Positions 1 to 8,961 of a stretch of 64,000 nucleotides of DNA are shown in pieces. Position 1 is the stretch's first letter. Each line of letters starts with the position of its first letter. The notes under the pieces are model-generated. The model saw nothing but the letters and a program-made list of their open reading frames with translations. It ran no database searches and was not told where the DNA came from. A program made the translations under genes and the position numbers. Source of the DNA: JABCPE02 sp963518845 (GTDB taxonomy: Bacteria > Bacteroidota > Bacteroidia > Flavobacteriales > Weeksellaceae); contig CAUQKV010000004.1 in the NCBI GenBank assembly GCA_963518845.1, positions 1 to 64,000 of the forward strand, written 5' to 3'.

Positions 1-619
1 CATACCCTTCCATCTCTGGCTGCATATTAGGATTTTTGAGATAAACAGAATGCTCCCTCTCCAAAATCTGCAAGCCCATATATGCTCCTCCCAAATCACC
101 AGTAACTACCAGTAAATCATTCGGTTTCACTCCATTTCGGTTGATGATTTTTTCAGAACTTTCTAGTCCTACCGCGGTGACATTTATTACTAATCCTGCT
201 TGAGAACTGGTAGTATCTCCGCCCACTAAATCTACCTTGTATCGTCGGCATGCCAACTGAACTCCCGCATAGATTTCCTCCAAAGCCTCCACAGGGAAAC
301 GATTAGAAACAGCTACCGAAATCATAACCTGAGTAGGAACTGCATTCATAGCGACAATATCACTGATTCCCGCCACTACCACCTTATAGCCCAGATGTTT
401 CAGAGGAACATATCCTAAATTAAAATCCACTCCCTCTGTAAACATATCTGTGCTGACAAGAACTTTTTTCCCTTCGGCATTGATGATAGCTGCATCATCT
501 CCTACACCCAATTCTGTAGAGGTGTTCTCAACAGGGAAAAACTGTGTAAGATGTTTTATAAGCCCAAATTCGCCCAATGCAGAAATAGGTGTAAGTTCTT
601 GATTTTTATTTTCAAACAT
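1..619 (-). CDS. thiL: Thiamine-monophosphate kinase, N-terminal part (cut by window edge)
   Basis: Thiamine-monophosphate kinase makes the cofactor thiamine diphosphate from thiamine monophosphate in the cytoplasm. Only the first 206 codons are present; the 3' end lies outside the window. The protein starts MFENKNQELTPISALGEFG. A GVGDDAAII motif at about residues 38-46 and STDMFTEGVDF after it match the metal/ATP-binding N-terminal domain of the ThiL / AIR-synthase-related family, and VGGDTT lies further on. The ATG at 619 is chosen because the family normally begins just before a SALGEFG-like helix. It is divergent from the S9 peptidase at 844, with 224 bases between the two starts. Confidence 0.93.
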   Translation of the reverse strand, partial: MFENKNQELTPISALGEFGLIKHLTQFFPVENTSTELGVGDDAAIINAEGKKVLVSTDMFTEGVDFNLGYVPLKHLGYKVVVAGISDIVAMNAVPTQVMISVAVSNRFPVEALEEIYAGVQLACRRYKVDLVGGDTTSSQAGLVINVTAVGLESSEKIINRNGVKPNDLLVVTGDLGGAYMGLQILEREHSVYLKNPNMQPEMEGY

Positions 620-640
620 AATTTTTACTAATTTTAGCCA

Positions 641-648
641 CAAAGGTA
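641..648 (-). promoter_or_regulatory. Candidate -7 element for thiL
   Basis: Read on the minus strand this is TACCTTTG, matching the Bacteroidetes -7 consensus TAnnTTTG, and it lies 22 bases upstream of the thiL start. No good TTG lies 17-23 bp upstream, so the call rests on the -7 element alone. The rest of the 620-843 gap is AT-rich; I see no other clear signal in it. Confidence 0.4.
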
Positions 649-843
649 GTAAATCTCAACATCAAAAAAAGACAAAATCCAGAAATGAGCCCTTTATTTA
701 ATCTTGATTGTTTCAGTTTTTCTAATTCTCTGATTGTTTCTTTTTCAGAAAAATACCTTTCTCGATTTTTCCCATCAAAACTAACAAAAATTTTATATTT
801 TGAAAGTTTTTGTTAATTTTAAACCCATTAAAAATCATATCTC

Positions 844-2841
844 ATGAATTTAAAGTATACAGCATTAGCTATTGCCGCTCCTTTGTTGATGAACGCACAG
901 GAAGTGATGACACCAGAAACCCTCTGGAAGCTAAGGAAAATAAGCGTTCAAGGAGTTTCTCCAGACCATTCACTGGTTGTTTACAGAACCAGCCAGACTG
1001 ATTTGGAGACAGAAAAAAATGTTCACAAAACCTATTTGCTAAACACATCTTCCTCACAAAGTGTTCCGTTTGATTTAGGAAAAAAATCCTTTATCCAATG
1101 GGATAAAAACGGAATTTATGCCCTTGAAGATGGAAAAATCTACCGTTCTAGTGACAATGGGAAATCTTGGAAAGAATTCTATACCATTGGGAAAGATGCC
1201 CAAAATATTAAGGTTTCTCCCGATGGACAAAAAGTGGCTTTTAGTAGAGAAGTTCAGTTAGAAAAAATCTACAGCAAAGACAAATACAGCGATGTTCCTA
1301 ACTCCTCTGCACAAGTCTATACAGACCTAAACCATCGCCACTGGGACACTTGGTATGCAGGGAAATACAATCATATTTTCGTAGTTAGTGTTAAAGAAAA
1401 TTCTAGCGCAGCCAAAGATTTACTAGAAGGAAAAGCCTATGACTCGCCTCAAAAGCCTTTCGGCGGTGGGGAAGATTTCATTTGGTCGCCTGATGCTAAA
1501 CACATCATCTATGTTACTAAGGCAAAAACTGGAAAAGAATATGCTGTCAGCACCAATACGGACATATTCCTATACGAGCTGGCAACAGAAAAAACTAGTA
1601 ACCTTACAGAAGGAATGATGGGATATGATTTGAACCCGAAATTCAGCCCAAATGGGAAATATCTACTTTGGCAAAGTATGGCAAGAGATGGCTACGAAGC
1701 CGATAAAAACGATATTTATGTGATGGATTGGGGAAATAAAAGTAAAACCAACCTTACTAAAAACTGGGATGACAGCGTAACGGGAGATGTCTTCTGGGCT
1801 AATGATTCTCAAAATATCTATTTCACGGCTGCTTTCAGAGGAACTAAGCAGTTATTTACTGTTAATCAAAACAAAACCGTAAAACAAGTTACAAAGGGCG
1901 ATTTTGATGTAAATGCTGTTTTTGCACAAAATAAAAATTCACTTTTAGTGAATAGAAATGATGCTTTCCATAGCCCTGAACTCTATTCTGTGGATTTAAA
2001 AAATGGAAAAATGAAGCAGGTAACTGATGTCAATGCTGATTTTTACCAAAAACTAAAATTAGGTCATTCTGAACTAAAAATGGTAAAAACTACCGATGGT
2101 AAGGAGATGGGAGTATGGTTCCACTATCCACCAAATTTTGACCCAAACAAAAAATATCCTGCTCTTTTATACTGCCAGGGAGGACCACAGTCTGCTCTTA
2201 CGCCATATTTCAGCCTGAGATGGAATTTCTCACTGATGACTGCTAATGACTATATCGTAATCGCTCCTAACCGTAGAGGTATGCCAGGGTGGGGAACAAA
2301 ATGGAATGAACAAATCAGCCAAGACTGGGGAGGACAATCCATCCAAGACTATCTATCTGCAGCAGACTTTGCAAAAGAACTTCCATACATAGACAAGGAC
2401 AGAATGGGTGCTGTGGGAGCTAGCTACGGAGGTTATTCTGTACTGATGCTGGCAGGAGTCCACCAAAATAGATTCAAAACTTTCATTTCTCACAATGGGC
2501 TTTTTGATACTAAATCTTGGTATGGTACTACCGAAGAGCTTTGGTTTGCAAATTGGGATATGGGAGGTTCTCCTTGGGACAATCCTTCCTCAAAATCCTA
2601 CACTAAATTCAATCCTAGCAACTATGTAAACAATTGGAATACGCCAATAATGATTATCCAAGGAAATATGGATTTCAGAGTTCCTTATGAACAAGGACAA
2701 CAGGCTTTCCAAGTGGCTAGACTTAAAAATATCAAATCTAAATTTCTATACTTCCCAGATGAAAACCATTGGGTACTAAAACCTCAGAATGCCTTAGTAT
2801 GGCAGCGAGAGTTCTTTAGTTGGTTAAAGGAGACTTTATAA
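844..2841 (+). CDS. Secreted S9-family prolyl oligopeptidase / dipeptidyl-peptidase
   Basis: Serine peptidase of clan SC, family S9 (DPP5/acylaminoacyl-peptidase-like), 665 residues. An N-terminal signal peptide (about residues 1-18, ending in MNAQ) suggests export to the periplasm. Residues of about 30-400 show repeated beta-propeller-like blade motifs (SPDGQKVAF, SPDAKHIIY, SPNGKYLLW). The alpha/beta-hydrolase domain follows, with the nucleophile in GASYGGYS (Ser527), an Asp in GNMDFRVP (Asp610) and a His in DENHWV (His642), so the triad is complete. Such enzymes release dipeptides during peptide scavenging in Bacteroidetes. It is a single gene, convergent with the r-protein operon and separated from it by a shared terminator. 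Exact substrate preference cannot be read from the sequence. Confidence 0.92.
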   Translation: MNLKYTALAIAAPLLMNAQEVMTPETLWKLRKISVQGVSPDHSLVVYRTSQTDLETEKNVHKTYLLNTSSSQSVPFDLGKKSFIQWDKNGIYALEDGKIYRSSDNGKSWKEFYTIGKDAQNIKVSPDGQKVAFSREVQLEKIYSKDKYSDVPNSSAQVYTDLNHRHWDTWYAGKYNHIFVVSVKENSSAAKDLLEGKAYDSPQKPFGGGEDFIWSPDAKHIIYVTKAKTGKEYAVSTNTDIFLYELATEKTSNLTEGMMGYDLNPKFSPNGKYLLWQSMARDGYEADKNDIYVMDWGNKSKTNLTKNWDDSVTGDVFWANDSQNIYFTAAFRGTKQLFTVNQNKTVKQVTKGDFDVNAVFAQNKNSLLVNRNDAFHSPELYSVDLKNGKMKQVTDVNADFYQKLKLGHSELKMVKTTDGKEMGVWFHYPPNFDPNKKYPALLYCQGGPQSALTPYFSLRWNFSLMTANDYIVIAPNRRGMPGWGTKWNEQISQDWGGQSIQDYLSAADFAKELPYIDKDRMGAVGASYGGYSVLMLAGVHQNRFKTFISHNGLFDTKSWYGTTEELWFANWDMGGSPWDNPSSKSYTKFNPSNYVNNWNTPIMIIQGNMDFRVPYEQGQQAFQVARLKNIKSKFLYFPDENHWVLKPQNALVWQREFFSWLKETL

Positions 2842-2876
2842 AGTCTCCTTCTTTTTTTATTTATATTATTAAAACT

Positions 2877-2914
2877 AAAATAGTCCTTACCAATAATGAT
2901 AAGGACTATTTTTT
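2877..2914. terminator. Bidirectional terminator between S9 peptidase and rplQ
   Basis: The arms TAGTCCTTAC and AAGGACTATT pair around a short AATAATGAT loop, with A-rich sequence on the left and T-rich sequence on the right, so it can end transcription from both convergent units. Confidence 0.85.
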
Positions 2915-2934
2915 ATAGTTAGTTGTAAAAAAAC

Positions 2935-3423
2935 TTATTCTCCTGCTTTTTCAGCTGATTCCTCTGCTTTTACTTCAGGTGCTTCAGAAGTTTCTTTTTT
3001 AGAAGAAGAAGATCTTCTACTTCTTCTTGTAGTTTTCTTAGCATCTGATTTTGCACTATATAGTTCGTTGAAATCAACTAACTCTATCATAGCTGTATCA
3101 GCACCATCTCCAAGTCTAAATCCTGTTTTGATGATTCTGCAATATCCTCCATTTCTTTCAGCGATTTTTGGAGCAATTGTTCTGAATAATTCAGTAACTG
3201 CTTCTTTATTCTGAAGGTAAGAGAATACTGTTCTTCTATTGTGTGTAGTATCTTCTTTTGCTTTAGTCAAAAGAGGTTCTACATACACTCTAAGAGCTTT
3301 AGCTTTAGCTACAGTAGTGTTTATTCTTTTATGTTCTATAAGAGAACATGCCATATTGGAAAGTAATGCTTTTCTATGAGAGGCAGTTCTTCCTAAATGA
3401 TTAAATTTCTTTCCGTGTCTCAT
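2935..3423 (-). CDS. rplQ: 50S ribosomal protein L17 with C-terminal extension
   Basis: Large-subunit protein near the peptide exit tunnel. The N-terminus MRHGKKFNHLGRTASHRKAL is diagnostic of bL17. The conserved core ends near residue 120. The remaining ~40 residues (to 162; the E. coli protein has 127) form a low-complexity tail rich in Ser, Arg, Lys, Glu and Ala, probably disordered; such tails are common in Bacteroidetes. It is the last gene of the long r-protein operon, 9 bases after rpoA, and is followed by the hairpin at 2877-2914. Confidence 0.97.
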   Translation of the reverse strand: MRHGKKFNHLGRTASHRKALLSNMACSLIEHKRINTTVAKAKALRVYVEPLLTKAKEDTTHNRRTVFSYLQNKEAVTELFRTIAPKIAERNGGYCRIIKTGFRLGDGADTAMIELVDFNELYSAKSDAKKTTRRSRRSSSSKKETSEAPEVKAEESAEKAGE

Positions 3424-3432
3424 GATATAAAA

Positions 3433-4428
3433 TTATTTATCAGCGTCTAATTTATATTTGCTAACATCAAATCCGAAGTTCAAACCTTTAGAATGAACTA
3501 ATTCCTCTAATTCTGTCAGCGATTTTTTACCAAAATTTCTAAATTTCATCAAATCAGACTTACTGAATGAAACCAATTCTCCAAGCGTTTCTACTTCTGC
3601 TGCTTTCAAACAATTGATTGCTCTTACAGACAGATCCATATCTACTAACTTGGATTTCAATAATTGTCTTATATGAAGTGTTTCTTCATCGTATTGGATA
3701 GATGCTTTTACAGCTTCTGTCTCTAGTGTTATTCTTTCATCAGAGAATAACATAAAGTGATAAATCAATATCTTAGAAGCTTCTGTCAAAGCATTTTGAG
3801 GAGAGATAGAACCGTCTGTCTCTATGTCCAAAACTAGTTTTTCGTAGTCTGTTTTCTGCTCCACACGATAGTTTTCAACACTATACTGAACCTTCTTAAT
3901 AGGTGTATAAATAGAGTCAATAGCGATAGTTCCGATAGGAGCATTATTTAATTTATTTTGCTCAGAAGGAACATATCCTCTACCTTTATCTATATTAAAC
4001 TTAATATCAAACGACACATTTTTTGCCATATTACAGATAACCAAATCTGGATTTAATACTTCAAATCCTTTGATGAATTTAGAGAAATCCCCAGCAGTTA
4101 CTGTTGTTTGATTAGAAACTTTAACACTTACTTGTTCAGCAGGAGCATTTTCTGTTGTAGCCTTTAATCTTAACTGTTTAAGGTTAAGGATTATTTCAGT
4201 TACATCTTCAATTACTCCTGGAATTGTTGAAAACTCATGCTCTACTCCTTCTATCTTAATAGATGTAATAGCATATCCTTCGAGAGAAGATAACAAGACT
4301 CTCCTCAAAGCATTACCGATAGTCGTTCCAAATCCAGGTTCCAGCGGTCTGAATTCAAACTGACCTCTAGTTTCTGTAGAGTTTAGAAGTATTACTTTAT
4401 CGGGTTTTATGAATTGTAAAATTGCCAT
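3433..4428 (-). CDS. rpoA: DNA-directed RNA polymerase subunit alpha
   Basis: Alpha subunit, 331 residues. It forms the dimer that nucleates RNA polymerase assembly. The N-terminal assembly domain covers about residues 1-230 (GFGTTIGNALRRVLLSSLEG, then EFSTIPGVIEDV). The C-terminal domain, which binds promoter DNA and activators, covers about 255-320 (RAINCLKAAEVETLGELV, then FRNFGKKSLTELEELV). It sits between rpsD and rplQ as in the classical alpha operon, so its supply is tied to ribosomal proteins. Confidence 0.98.
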   Translation of the reverse strand: MAILQFIKPDKVILLNSTETRGQFEFRPLEPGFGTTIGNALRRVLLSSLEGYAITSIKIEGVEHEFSTIPGVIEDVTEIILNLKQLRLKATTENAPAEQVSVKVSNQTTVTAGDFSKFIKGFEVLNPDLVICNMAKNVSFDIKFNIDKGRGYVPSEQNKLNNAPIGTIAIDSIYTPIKKVQYSVENYRVEQKTDYEKLVLDIETDGSISPQNALTEASKILIYHFMLFSDERITLETEAVKASIQYDEETLHIRQLLKSKLVDMDLSVRAINCLKAAEVETLGELVSFSKSDLMKFRNFGKKSLTELEELVHSKGLNFGFDVSKYKLDADK

Positions 4429-4463
4429 ATAAAATTGGGTTGAGCAAGAATTTGATTAAAAAA

Positions 4464-5072
4464 TTATTTAGAATATAACTCAACGATTAACTGTTCCTTG
4501 ATATCTTCAGGAATCTGTAATCTTTCAGGAGTAGAAATAAATACTCCTTCTTTCTTTTCGTCGTTATATTGTAACCACTCATAGTTTGATTTAGATGCTA
4601 ATGCATCTGCTACAACTTCAAGTGATTTAGACTTAGCTCTTACTGCAACAACATCTCCTGCTTTTAGAGAATATGATGGAATATTTACCAATTCTCCATT
4701 TACAGTGATATGTCTGTGTGAAACCAATTGTCTTGCAGCTGCTCTAGTCTTAGCAAAACCTAATCTATATACAACATTATCCAATCTAGATTCACAAAGT
4801 TGTAACAAAACTTCACCTGTTACACCTTTACTTCTATGAGCCTTATCAAACATATTCGCAAATTGTTTTTCTAAGATTCCATAGATATATTTTACTTTTT
4901 GTTTTTCGGCTAACTGAACTGCGTATTCAGATTTTTTAGCTCCTCTTCTTTTATTTGGTCCGTGTTGACCTGGAGGTTGATTTCTTCTTTTTTCAAAACT
5001 TTTATCATCTCCATAAATTGCTACACCAAATTTTCTAGCAATTTTTGTTTTAGGTCCAATATATCTTGCCAT
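4464..5072 (-). CDS. rpsD: 30S ribosomal protein S4
   Basis: Primary 16S rRNA-binding protein of the small subunit, 202 residues. MARYIGPKTKIARKFG begins the protein, and the S4 RNA-binding motif lies at about residues 95-155 (RLDNVVYRLGFAKTRAAARQ, then HRHITVNG). No CxxC zinc pattern is present near the N-terminus, so this is the zinc-free form. In E. coli S4 represses the alpha operon; whether that holds here is unknown. It is preceded by rpsK (69-base gap) and followed by rpoA. Confidence 0.98.
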   Translation of the reverse strand: MARYIGPKTKIARKFGVAIYGDDKSFEKRRNQPPGQHGPNKRRGAKKSEYAVQLAEKQKVKYIYGILEKQFANMFDKAHRSKGVTGEVLLQLCESRLDNVVYRLGFAKTRAAARQLVSHRHITVNGELVNIPSYSLKAGDVVAVRAKSKSLEVVADALASKSNYEWLQYNDEKKEGVFISTPERLQIPEDIKEQLIVELYSK

Positions 5073-5141
5073 ATGATTTTAGATTTGACATCTGATACTA
5101 CATTCTTATAAATTTAAAAATGATATACCAAATTTTTATTA

Positions 5142-5531
5142 TTATACTCTTCTTCTTTTTGGTGGTCTACATCCGTTGTGTGGAATAGGTGTAACATCTA
5201 CTATTTCACTCACTTCTATTCCTGAATTATGAATAGATCTGATTGCAGATTCTCTACCTGCACCAGGTCCTTTCACAAACACTTTCACTCTTCTCAAACC
5301 TGCTTCATAAGCTACCTGAGAACAGTTTTCTGCTGCCACTTGTGCTGCAAACGGAGTGTTTTTCTTAGAGCCTCTAAAACCCATTTTACCTGCAGAAGCC
5401 CAAGATATCACTTCTCCATTTTTATTGGTCAAAGAGATAATAATATTATTGAAAGAAGCTTGAATATGCGCTTCTCCAATCGCCTCTACTTTTACTTTTC
5501 TTTTTTTAACTACTTTTGCTTGTTTTGCCAT
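5142..5531 (-). CDS. rpsK: 30S ribosomal protein S11
   Basis: Protein of the 30S platform, 129 residues. It is recognised by ASFNNIIISLTNKNGEVISW, KGPGAGRESAIRSI and the conserved tail DVTPIPHNGCRPPKRRRV. The basic N-terminus (KQAKVVKKRKVKVE) is slightly longer than in E. coli. It sits 12 bases after rpsM in the alpha-operon order rpsM-rpsK-rpsD-rpoA-rplQ. Confidence 0.98.
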   Translation of the reverse strand: MAKQAKVVKKRKVKVEAIGEAHIQASFNNIIISLTNKNGEVISWASAGKMGFRGSKKNTPFAAQVAAENCSQVAYEAGLRRVKVFVKGPGAGRESAIRSIHNSGIEVSEIVDVTPIPHNGCRPPKRRRV

Positions 5532-5543
5532 AATTCCTAACGA

Positions 5544-5921
5544 TTATTTACTTGCTTTTTTCTTGTTAGCAACAGTTTTTCTCTTTCCTTTACGAGTTCT
5601 AGAGTTGTTTTTCGTTCTTTGGCCTCTTAAAGGTAATCCCAGTCTATGACGAATCCCTCTTTGGCATCCAATATCCATCAATCTCTTGATGTTTAATTGA
5701 ACTTCAGATCTTAACTCTCCTTCTACTTTTACATTTTCAGAGATATAATTTCTGATAGCAGCCAATTCGTCGTCATTCCATTCGTTGACTTTCTTATCTT
5801 CGCTGATTCCAGCGTTTTTCAAAATCTCAGACGCAGTACTTCTACCTATTCCATAAATATAAGTAAGTCCTATTACGCCTCTTTTGTTTTTTGGTAAATC
5901 TATACCTGCAATTCTCGCCAT
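5544..5921 (-). CDS. rpsM: 30S ribosomal protein S13
   Basis: Protein of the 30S head that contacts the P-site tRNA and forms an intersubunit bridge, 125 residues. ARIAGIDLPKNKRGVIGLTY starts the protein, followed by the helix-hairpin-helix YGIGRSTASEIL. The basic C-terminus RHRLGLPLRGQRTKNNSRTR reaches the tRNA. It lies between rpmJ and rpsK. Confidence 0.98.
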   Translation of the reverse strand: MARIAGIDLPKNKRGVIGLTYIYGIGRSTASEILKNAGISEDKKVNEWNDDELAAIRNYISENVKVEGELRSEVQLNIKRLMDIGCQRGIRHRLGLPLRGQRTKNNSRTRKGKRKTVANKKKASK

Positions 5922-5944
5922 AATTTAATTGTATGCTATTTTAA

Positions 5945-6061
5945 TTAGCCTTGTCTTTGTTTAAATTTAGGGTTCTTTTTGTTAATAATGTACAATCTGC
6001 CTTTTCTTCTTACGATTTTGCAGTCTGCACTTCTTTTCTTAATTGATGCTCTAACTTTCAT
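5945..6061 (-). CDS. rpmJ: 50S ribosomal protein L36, zinc-free form
   Basis: A 38-residue protein starting MKVRASIKKRSADCKIVRRK and ending KNPKFKQRQG, clearly bL36. The zinc-ribbon family has three Cys and one His (positions 11, 14, 27 and 33 in E. coli). Here these are Ser11, Cys14, Asn27 and Phe33, so one relict cysteine remains and zinc cannot be held. It lies between infA and rpsM, the usual order secY-infA-rpmJ-rpsM. Confidence 0.95.
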   Translation of the reverse strand: MKVRASIKKRSADCKIVRRKGRLYIINKKNPKFKQRQG

Positions 6062-6096
6062 CTTATATTCTTAATTTTATTCTAACTAATATACTT

Positions 6097-6312
6097 CTAG
6101 TATCTAAAAGTAATTCTTCCCTTAGTCAAGTCATATGGAGAAAGTTCTAGTTTCACCTTATCACCTGGCAAGAGCTTTATATAGTGCATTCTCATCTTCC
6201 CAGAAATATGTGCTATGAGAACATGCCCATTTTCTAGTTCGACACGGAACATGGCGTTTGATAACGCCTCCACTATTACTCCATCCTGTTCTATATGCTT
6301 TTGCTTTGCCAT
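6097..6312 (-). CDS. infA: Translation initiation factor IF-1
   Basis: A 71-residue OB-fold factor that occupies the ribosomal A site during initiation. The sequence MAKQKHIEQDGVIVEALSNA, then FRVELENGHVLIAHISGKMR and DLTKGRITFRY, is diagnostic. It starts 6 bases after the secY stop, so it is translated with the r-protein operon. Confidence 0.98.
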   Translation of the reverse strand: MAKQKHIEQDGVIVEALSNAMFRVELENGHVLIAHISGKMRMHYIKLLPGDKVKLELSPYDLTKGRITFRY

Positions 6313-6318
6313 ATCCTA

Positions 6319-7701
6319 TTACCTTTTTGTTGTTCTTGATAATTTTGACTGCATCAATCCATCATAATGATGATTTAAAAGATAAGTGTTTACTTGCTGT
6401 ACTGTATCCAATATTACACTCACCATAATCAACAATGATGTTCCACCAAAAAATAGTGAAAATCTGTCTGTTTGTACAAAAGTACCATGAACTATTGCTG
6501 GAAGGACTGCAAAGATAGCTAAAAAAATCGAACCTGGCAAAGTTATTTTTGATAAAATATCATCTATATAATCTGCTGTTTCTTTCCCTGGTTTAATTTT
6601 AGGGATTAATCCGCCATTTCTTTTAAGTTCCTCAGCCATTTGATGGGTAGGAATTGAGATGGCTGTGTAAAAGAAAGAAAATATTATAATCAACAATGCA
6701 AATAGAACATTATACTGCCAGCTAAAAACATTTTTAAAGCCTGCTAAAAATGTATTTGTCTCATCTACTTTAGTCAATAACCCAGGAATGAACATGATTG
6801 CCTGCGCAAAAATGATAGGCATCACACCTGCTGCATTTACTTTCAAAGGAATCCATTGTCTAGCTCCCTCTGTCAAAGCGCTGTTATGCCCTCCTCTTGC
6901 ATGAGCTCTGCTCACATATTGTACTGGTATCTTTCTTACAGCAACTGATAACAATATCGCTAAAACAATAACTAATAACCAGAATAAAACTTCTACTAAA
7001 ATAATGATAGAACCTAATCCTCCTTTACTCGTTTGCTGAGTAACTTCATCTACAAAAGCCATAGGAAGATCTGCTAGTATCCCCACCATTATCAATATAG
7101 ATATACCGTTACCGATACCTCTATCAGTTATCTTCTCACCCAGCCACATAGAAAACAAGGATCCTGTTACAAGAATTACTATACTAGGTAACCAGAACAT
7201 CACAGATTCAGGTTCTACATAATAAGCAGTTCTAAACTGTGCATATGGTAAAAACTCATTCGTTATAGTACCTAGATAAAATGGAGCCTGAACTAGACAT
7301 ACTCCTATTGTAAGCCATCTTGTTATTTGGTTTAGAGTATTTCTTCCACTTTCTCCATCTTTCTGTAGTTTTTGAAAATATGGAACTAGCATCCCCATTA
7401 ACTGAACTATAATAGATGCTGAAATATATGGCATAATACCTAAAGCCAATATAGAAGCCCTACCAAAAGCACCTCCTGTAAAAGATGATAACAAACTCAA
7501 AAAACCAGTTCCTTGTTTGCTGCCTCCTTGATTTTGGTAATGCTGCAAAAGATTCCCTACCTCGTCCAAGTTAATGGCAGGCAGGGAAATATATGATGCG
7601 AATCTATACACCAATACAAGAGAAATAGTAAATAATATTTTTTCTCTTAATTCTTCAAGACTCCAAATGTTTTTGAGTGTTTGTATAAATCCTTTCTTCA
7701 T
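6319..7701 (-). CDS. secY: Protein translocase subunit SecY
   Basis: Channel subunit of the Sec translocon, 460 residues, with about ten hydrophobic segments. Recognisable blocks are LGIMPYISASIIVQL (TM2 region), TDRGIGNGISILI (TM4-5 region) and the cytoplasmic loop PTHQMAEELKRNGG, followed by IKPGKETADYID. Its partner gene secE is in this window at 33258. It lies directly downstream of rplO (8-base gap), the classical end of the spc operon. Confidence 0.98.
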   Translation of the reverse strand: MKKGFIQTLKNIWSLEELREKILFTISLVLVYRFASYISLPAINLDEVGNLLQHYQNQGGSKQGTGFLSLLSSFTGGAFGRASILALGIMPYISASIIVQLMGMLVPYFQKLQKDGESGRNTLNQITRWLTIGVCLVQAPFYLGTITNEFLPYAQFRTAYYVEPESVMFWLPSIVILVTGSLFSMWLGEKITDRGIGNGISILIMVGILADLPMAFVDEVTQQTSKGGLGSIIILVEVLFWLLVIVLAILLSVAVRKIPVQYVSRAHARGGHNSALTEGARQWIPLKVNAAGVMPIIFAQAIMFIPGLLTKVDETNTFLAGFKNVFSWQYNVLFALLIIIFSFFYTAISIPTHQMAEELKRNGGLIPKIKPGKETADYIDDILSKITLPGSIFLAIFAVLPAIVHGTFVQTDRFSLFFGGTSLLIMVSVILDTVQQVNTYLLNHHYDGLMQSKLSRTTKR

Positions 7702-7709
7702 TATTTTTT

Positions 7710-8156
7710 TTATAGAGTGATTGCTTTACCTCCTACTTTGTTTATTGCTTCCTCAGCAGATTTAGTAAATTTATTTGCAGAAATAGAAACTCCTGATTTT
7801 AGTTCCCCTCTACCCATAATTTTTACTAATTCATTCTTAGAAGACAATCCGTTTTCAACCAAAACTTCTTTAGTAATTTCAGTTAAATTTTTAGCATCAA
7901 TTAATGATTGAATAGTATCCAAGTTTATAGCTCTATATTCTTTTCTATTCACATTATTGAAACCAAACTTTGGAAGTCTTCTTTGTAAAGGCATTTGTCC
8001 TCCTTCAAAACCTATTTTGGTAGAGTTACCAGATCTTGATTTAGCACCTTTGTGACCTCTTGTAGAAGTACCTCCTTTACCACTACCTTGTCCTCTACCT
8101 AATCTTTTAGAGTTGTGAGTAGCTCCTGATGCTGGTTTAATATTACTTAAATTCAT
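7710..8156 (-). CDS. rplO: 50S ribosomal protein L15
   Basis: Late-assembly 23S rRNA-binding protein of the large subunit, 148 residues from ATG 8156 (MNLSNIKPASGATHNSKR). An upstream in-frame ATG at 8180 would add eight residues not found in the family. GRGQGSGKGGTSTRGHKGAK and GFEGGQMPLQRRLPKFGF are the conserved Gly-rich blocks. It lies between rpmD and secY. Confidence 0.97.
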   Translation of the reverse strand: MNLSNIKPASGATHNSKRLGRGQGSGKGGTSTRGHKGAKSRSGNSTKIGFEGGQMPLQRRLPKFGFNNVNRKEYRAINLDTIQSLIDAKNLTEITKEVLVENGLSSKNELVKIMGRGELKSGVSISANKFTKSAEEAINKVGGKAITL

Positions 8157-8231
8157 AATTGTCTTAAATTTAAAATTCAAATCAAAAGATTTAATGCCAA
8201 TCTCTCAGCATTAAACCTTTTAAGATTATTT

Positions 8232-8408
8232 TTATTTTTGAACTTCTACTAAATGTTTTACTGCTGCTACCATTCCTAAAATTGATGGTGTAGCTTCGTG
8301 CTCTACTACTTGGTTCAATTTTCTAAGACCTAATGCCTCAAGTGTTAATTTTTGAGTTTTAGTTCTACCAATAGCACTTCTTACTTGTTTTACTTTAATT
8401 GTTGCCAT
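8232..8408 (-). CDS. rpmD: 50S ribosomal protein L30
   Basis: A short 58-residue ORF starting MATIKVKQVRSAIGRTKTQK, with the family block LGLRKLNQVVEHEATPSILG. It matches uL30 in length, fold pattern and position between rpsE and rplO. Its stop lies 75 bases before the rplO start; the rpsE stop is 13 bases before its own start. Confidence 0.96.
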   Translation of the reverse strand: MATIKVKQVRSAIGRTKTQKLTLEALGLRKLNQVVEHEATPSILGMVAAVKHLVEVQK

Positions 8409-8421
8409 TTTTCTTTAAAAA

Positions 8422-8943
8422 TTAACCGTTGAACACTTTATTTAGAGAAATCCCTCTCATTCTTGCGATTTCCTCTGGTCTCCTGATATCTAACAACGCC
8501 TTGAATGTAGCTTTCACCACATTATGAGGGTTAGAAGAACCTTTAGATTTTGACAATACATCATGCACTCCCGCAGATTCTAGAACGGCTCTCACCGCAC
8601 CCCCTGCGATAAGTCCTGTACCGTGAGATGCAGGTCTTAGGAAGATATCAGCTCCTCCGTATCTTGCAGATGTTTGATGAGGAATCGTATGATTGATTAC
8701 AGGTACTCTCACTAAGTTTTTCTTAGCTTCTTCTACTGCTTTAGAAATTGCAGATGCAACTTCTTTAGATTTACCAAGACCATGACCAATCACACCATCT
8801 TCATTTCCTACTACAACAATAGCAGAAAATCCGAAAGCACGACCTCCTTTGGTTACCTTGGTTACTCTGTTCACAGCAACTAGACGATCTACTAATTCTA
8901 ATCCTCCAGGTTTTACTCTTTCTATATTATCTATTCCTAACAT
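8422..8943 (-). CDS. rpsE: 30S ribosomal protein S5
   Basis: Small-subunit protein involved in decoding accuracy and helicase activity at the mRNA entry, 173 residues. The N-terminal double-stranded RNA-binding domain carries VNRVTKVTKGGRAFGFSAIV and GKSKEVASAISKAVEEAKKN. The C-terminal domain carries GTGLIAGGAVRAVLESAGV. It lies between rplR and rpmD. Confidence 0.98.
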   Translation of the reverse strand: MLGIDNIERVKPGGLELVDRLVAVNRVTKVTKGGRAFGFSAIVVVGNEDGVIGHGLGKSKEVASAISKAVEEAKKNLVRVPVINHTIPHQTSARYGGADIFLRPASHGTGLIAGGAVRAVLESAGVHDVLSKSKGSSNPHNVVKATFKALLDIRRPEEIARMRGISLNKVFNG

Positions 8944-8961
8944 ATTTCGATACTTTTAAAA

